Source of the DNA: Mortierella sp. BCC40632 | Lineage: Eukaryota; Mortierellomycota; Mortierellomycetes; Mortierellales; Mortierellaceae | Length of the DNA: 64,000 bases | Reading direction: 5' to 3' | Assembly (NCBI GenBank): GCA_011634665.1 | Contig: WAEK01000023.1 | Span: forward strand, 248,001-312,000 | In this document: positions 60,648 to 64,000 of the stretch, piece by piece | Layout: every line of letters starts with the position of its first letter | How positions within the stretch are numbered: the stretch's first letter is position 1 | Position numbers and translations under genes: made by a program | Notes under the pieces: model-generated | Told to the model about the DNA's origin: nothing | Database searches by the model: none | The model's input: the letters and a program-made list of their open reading frames with translations, nothing else

Positions 60648-60857
60648 TCTTTATATACTTTAGTCATTTTTTTTTCTTGTATTCCCCCTCTTTTTTTCTT
60701 TTTCTTTTCTTTTCTCTTTTTTTTTTCTTTTTTTCTTTTTCACTTTTTCTCAGTTTCTTTCTCTCTCCTTCTCCTTCAGTCATCTTTACACCTGTATCTA
60801 AACTGGAGGAAGGAGGAAGAAGGAAGGAAGGAAGAGGGAGAGGTTTCGAGCAAAGGC

Positions 60858-60902
<45 letters not shown>

Positions 60903-61195
60903 AGACAGGCCAAACTCTGTCTCTCTCTCTCTCTCTCTCTCGTTCTTTCCTTCTCTCATACACACACTATCTTAGTCTGGTCTCTATTTTATGTCTTTCC
61001 CACTCTCCTCCTCCTCCTCCTCCTCCTCCTCCCATCTCCCTCCCCTTTCATGTCCCACCCTATCTGTTCTAGACATCATTGTCGCTGTATGTTCCATTTT
61101 AAGACACAAGAAGAAGAAGAAGAAAAGAACCAAGTGAAGCAAAGAAAGAACAAGAATCATAGAAACCGATAAAAAAAAAGAATTAATGTTATCCA

Positions 61196-61227
<32 letters not shown>

Positions 61228-61385
61228 GATACTCTGGGCCAGCTGGGCTCTCTCTCCTCCCTCTTTTATCTCTCTTTTCTGTCCTAGAACTTGAAATAGT
61301 TCCCTTTGTCCACGACTAGACTGTTGGGCTGTTGGTGTCGGGTCTTTATTACATTCATTTACTCTAGAGTAGAAAAAGAAAAGAA

Positions 61386-61442
<57 letters not shown>

Positions 61443-61484
61443 GAAAATAGATACACGTAGTAAAAAGGAAAAAAAAAGGCCATC
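60648..61484. other. Convergent intergenic region
   Basis: Contains TTTC-rich, GA (60860-60895), CT, CTC (61004-61031), T-run (61200-61227) and a GA repeat at 61389-61438. Both flanking 3' UTRs end here. No gene. Confidence 0.6.
61389..61438. repeat. GA dinucleotide repeat
   Basis: About 25 uninterrupted GA units, 47 nt past the stop of the 61485 gene on its 3' side. Confidence 0.9.
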
Positions 61485-64000
61485 CTAGATCTGAGGCGAC
61501 ATTGTGAGATGTGTCCCGAGAATAGTTCCCGTTCCGCTTGCGCCATGTCCCTGTTGCATCCGAGTCCCAAGCCCTTCCCGTTCTCTTTGAGCAGCTACTG
61601 ATGCACATCGAGCAAGACTCTCCAGCAAGGGATCATAGATCAGTCGGAGACCTCGGTACTCGCGATGGATCCGCTCCATCTCCCGTTGAAGTCTTGCTCG
61701 ACGCGCCATCTGTTCTTCATCCATGTCATCATGCGAACTTTCACGCTGTAACCAAAGCTTTTGTTGCGTCCGTGTCGAGTATCCTCCAGAAGATGTCACC
61801 ATCAGTCCTGAATAACTACCAATACCACTACCACTACCACTACCACTGCCACTGCCACTGGGACTACTGGTGTGGATGCCTAGTCCTGGTAGATAGTCGC
61901 TCGTTGTACTGGAAGGTGAGGTAGGAGCCGTGCCCGTGGCCGAATGTTGACCTGGACTCTCATCATGATGATGTGACAATGACCGAGTCTGCTGGTGCTG
62001 ATGATGTGACTCTGACCCCGTCGAGTCGGCTACCGAGTCGTCAACAGTCATTCGCAGACTGGCAGGCAACCGCCTCCGTTGGAGCGCCGCAGCTGCCGTC
62101 GGTGTAGTGGGAGCAGATCCTGATCGAGGCGCCGAGGTCGCCAGAGTAGGTCCAGCACCTGCGCTTCCCATCGAATTGATGGGCAAAAACCTCGACACTA
62201 GATAAGGTCCTTCTCGGTTTGATTGCTGTTGTTGTTGTTGGAGTGACGAGATGACACTGGAATGGCTATGAACACTACTAGGTCGTCTACGGACGACCAC
62301 AGGCTGATGTTGTGTGTGGTAGTGCCCTTGAGCCAGTAGTGAACCCCTCTCCGCGGCTGTGGCCGTTGAGCCGCTCGGCCCTCCTCCGGACGGCAGTCCC
62401 GGTTCGGATCTGGACCTAGCAATACCAACTGTGGCAATGTCTGCATCAAGCACTCTCGAGGCTAGAGTCACTGCTGCAGATGAAGTCGAGGCAGGTGAAC
62501 CATGGTTCTTTATCCTTTCCTGACGTGGTAGCTGTGGAGGCGAACCCTGCAGACGTTGATGCTGTTGATGCTGTTGATGCTGGTGCTGCGATATCTCTGC
62601 TGTAGTTGATGGTGTAGGGGCAGAGGAGGTAAACCCAAGGGATCCTGAACGAAGAGTCAAGACCGGCTGTGGAGTGACCTTGGTCAGCGAAGGCAGCGAA
62701 GTGGTAGAAAGGCTTGGGTTGAGCAGCCGTGAAAGCCGTTTCGAGGTGATAGCGGGTGCTGCTAAGCCTACGTGGGAGGACAAACCTGGTTCAGTAGAAA
62801 TCCTTGTGGTCGAGGACGAAGACGAGGATGAAGCATGGGCAGAGGACGGGCGTGGACGGATGGTTGAGCTCGAGGAGGCGATGTTAGCTGAGGAAGAAGA
62901 GGACACGATCGCTGCCTGCTCAGTGGAAAACACGGGCAACTTATGGCCATCCTTTACAATCGTTCCTGCGATGGTCGGATCTGGGAATTGAGTTAACTGC
63001 AGGGATGGCTCCTGTGGCGGCGGCGGCGGCGGCGGTGGTGGCTGTGGCTGTGGCTGTGGTTGCTGTTGAGGAGGTGGAGGTGACGGTGGCACGGCAGCAG
63101 ACTCTTTGGTGATCTCTATGCCCGCATGCTGCTGCTTTCCAGCACCTGGAGATGGAACAGAAGCATTTGTTACTTGGTTTGTTCCTTCTTCTCCCGGCAT
63201 GGTATCCAGTGCTACGGTAACCGTGGTCGAGATCGGCTCAATTCGGGACTTTTCTCCTGCTGCGTCGGGTGCTTCGCCGTGATTGTGCCCGCCTGGTTGC
63301 TGGCTGGGCTCGTGCTTTGGCTCGATAGAGTGGGTGCGGTCGTGGATACTTTCGGGTCGATCGCTGCGGCGACTTTTCAGTTCCTCGGATTCACTCTTAC
63401 TGTTCTGATCTTGGCTCGAAGGAAGAGACATACTGGGATGGATTGCAGTCGATGACGCCTGAGCATGGAGAAGTTGGACACGATGGCTCCGAGCGCGGTG
63501 ATGATGGTGTGAGTGTGAGTGATGAGGAAGATGATGATGGTGCCGGTGATGAGTTCCACCTCCTCGGCGTCCTGATCCACTTTCCACTCCAACGTCTCCG
63601 ATGACAAGAGAACTGAGTCCTTCACTTGACGCCACTAAGCTTGTCGTGTCACTGCTTGCTGTTTCTGCATCCGACTGCGTCGACAGAGCGGAACTCGCTG
63701 GATGCAGCTGAGGTTGGGAAGGTCGAGCACTGTTCTTTGGCTGATCTTCTTCTTCGTCATGGCTTGTATGCTCTCCACAGACAAACTTTGCTCTGCGAAC
63801 ACGTCGCTTTGCTCTTGCCGTCTTGACATGCTCCTGTCTTGAAGTGGCCTTGGCTGCAGTCGTGCCAGGTGGACAAGACTCTTGTCTTGGTTGTTGCTGC
63901 TGTTGCTGTGGCTCGCTAGTAGGTTGATCCTGTTGCAGAGAGTGCTGCGGCTCGAGTTGCTTGGATGGATCGAATTGGGTGGGGGCATCTAGGCTCTTCC
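61485..64000 (-). CDS. Hypothetical Ser/His/Gln-rich protein (5' end outside window)
   Basis: One open frame runs from the right edge to the stop at 61485, about 838 codons; the start lies beyond 64000. No protein is recognised. The frame has no ATG that must be the start: reading upstream gives KTARAKRRVRRAKFVCGEHT, a basic stretch that could be a nuclear signal, preceded by Gln runs. Further on come a His-rich patch (HRHHHHLPHHSHSHHHH), a Pro run encoded by CCG/CCA repeats, many Ser runs and a Gly-Ser repeat. The end is more ordered: a charged helix, RRARLQREMERIHREYRGLR, then LIYDPLLESLARCASVAAQR. This C-terminal block is the best handle for a homology search. Confidence 0.65.
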   Translation of the reverse strand, partial: KSLDAPTQFDPSKQLEPQHSLQQDQPTSEPQQQQQQPRQESCPPGTTAAKATSRQEHVKTARAKRRVRRAKFVCGEHTSHDEEEDQPKNSARPSQPQLHPASSALSTQSDAETASSDTTSLVASSEGLSSLVIGDVGVESGSGRRGGGTHHRHHHHLPHHSHSHHHHRARSHRVQLLHAQASSTAIHPSMSLPSSQDQNSKSESEELKSRRSDRPESIHDRTHSIEPKHEPSQQPGGHNHGEAPDAAGEKSRIEPISTTVTVALDTMPGEEGTNQVTNASVPSPGAGKQQHAGIEITKESAAVPPSPPPPQQQPQPQPQPPPPPPPPPQEPSLQLTQFPDPTIAGTIVKDGHKLPVFSTEQAAIVSSSSSANIASSSSTIRPRPSSAHASSSSSSSTTRISTEPGLSSHVGLAAPAITSKRLSRLLNPSLSTTSLPSLTKVTPQPVLTLRSGSLGFTSSAPTPSTTAEISQHQHQQHQQHQRLQGSPPQLPRQERIKNHGSPASTSSAAVTLASRVLDADIATVGIARSRSEPGLPSGGGPSGSTATAAERGSLLAQGHYHTQHQPVVVRRRPSSVHSHSSVISSLQQQQQQSNREGPYLVSRFLPINSMGSAGAGPTLATSAPRSGSAPTTPTAAAALQRRRLPASLRMTVDDSVADSTGSESHHQHQQTRSLSHHHDESPGQHSATGTAPTSPSSTTSDYLPGLGIHTSSPSGSGSGSGSGSGIGSYSGLMVTSSGGYSTRTQQKLWLQRESSHDDMDEEQMARRARLQREMERIHREYRGLRLIYDPLLESLARCASVAAQREREGLGTRMQQGHGASGTGTILGTHLTMSPQI

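Noticed and set aside
60860..61438. Regularly spaced GA and CT repeats as a CRISPR-like array
   Set aside because: They are simple dinucleotide microsatellites without distinct spacers, in a eukaryotic genome.

Overview
This window is nuclear DNA from a filamentous fungus. Genes are split by many short GT-AG introns, promoters and introns are packed with CT/GA runs and A/T homopolymers of about 30 nt, and the proteins are rich in Gln and Ser runs. The gene set (Ku70, STN1, a CtIP/Sae2 protein, Vps27, Furry/Tao3, indoleamine 2,3-dioxygenase, V-ATPase subunit E) is fungal. The overall look (about 4 kb per gene, up to 12 introns, homopolymer-rich introns, polyQ proteins) suggests an early-diverging lineage such as Mortierellomycota or Mucoromycota. 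That placement is inference from style, not a measured result. I see no bacterial features, CRISPR array, rRNA, convincing tRNA or intact transposon.

Layout. 43-3052 (-): CtIP/Sae2/Ctp1-like DNA-end resection factor, cut by the left edge. 4420-6417 (-): Ser/Gly/His-rich hypothetical protein. 7205-17401 (-): nine-exon Furry/Tao3/Mor2/PAG1 gene (3061 aa). 18200-21543 (-): Kel3/KLHDC4-type Kelch protein. 21673-23034 (-) and 23581-25124 (+): a divergent pair, Ser-rich hypothetical and an SR-type RRM protein. 27563-30341 (+): indoleamine 2,3-dioxygenase. 30877-34301 (-): ESCRT-0 subunit Vps27. 34702-36394 (-) and 36706-38162 (+): STN1 and PDCD5, head to head. 38661-39764 (-): BolA-like protein. 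40210-43704 (-): Ku70. 44126-45877 (-): V-ATPase subunit E. 46499-48115 (-) and 49047-50455 (+): a divergent pair, tandem CCCH zinc-finger protein and a phosphosite-rich hypothetical. 51052-52782 (+): aldo/keto reductase, followed by a gene-poor 4.6 kb stretch with a diverged direct repeat. 57442-60647 (+): secreted-type membrane protein with a cytoplasmic SH3 domain. 61485-64000 (-): hypothetical protein cut by the right edge.

Exon structures were rebuilt by hand. In almost every multi-exon gene the reading phase closes exactly across all introns, which is the main internal check. The exception is one Vps27 junction that needs a poor splice donor.

Functional themes. Three genes act on DNA ends and telomeres: CtIP/Sae2 (end resection), STN1 (telomere CST complex) and Ku70 (end joining and telomere protection); STN1 and Ku70 are only two genes apart. 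Vps27 and V-ATPase subunit E belong to the endosome/vacuole system. Tao3 and the SH3 membrane protein fit polarised growth and cell-surface signalling. IDO feeds de novo NAD synthesis. Nothing suggests a co-transcribed cluster or secondary-metabolite locus. The least explained parts are the repeat-bearing region at 52.8-57.4 kb and the Ser/Gln-rich proteins.
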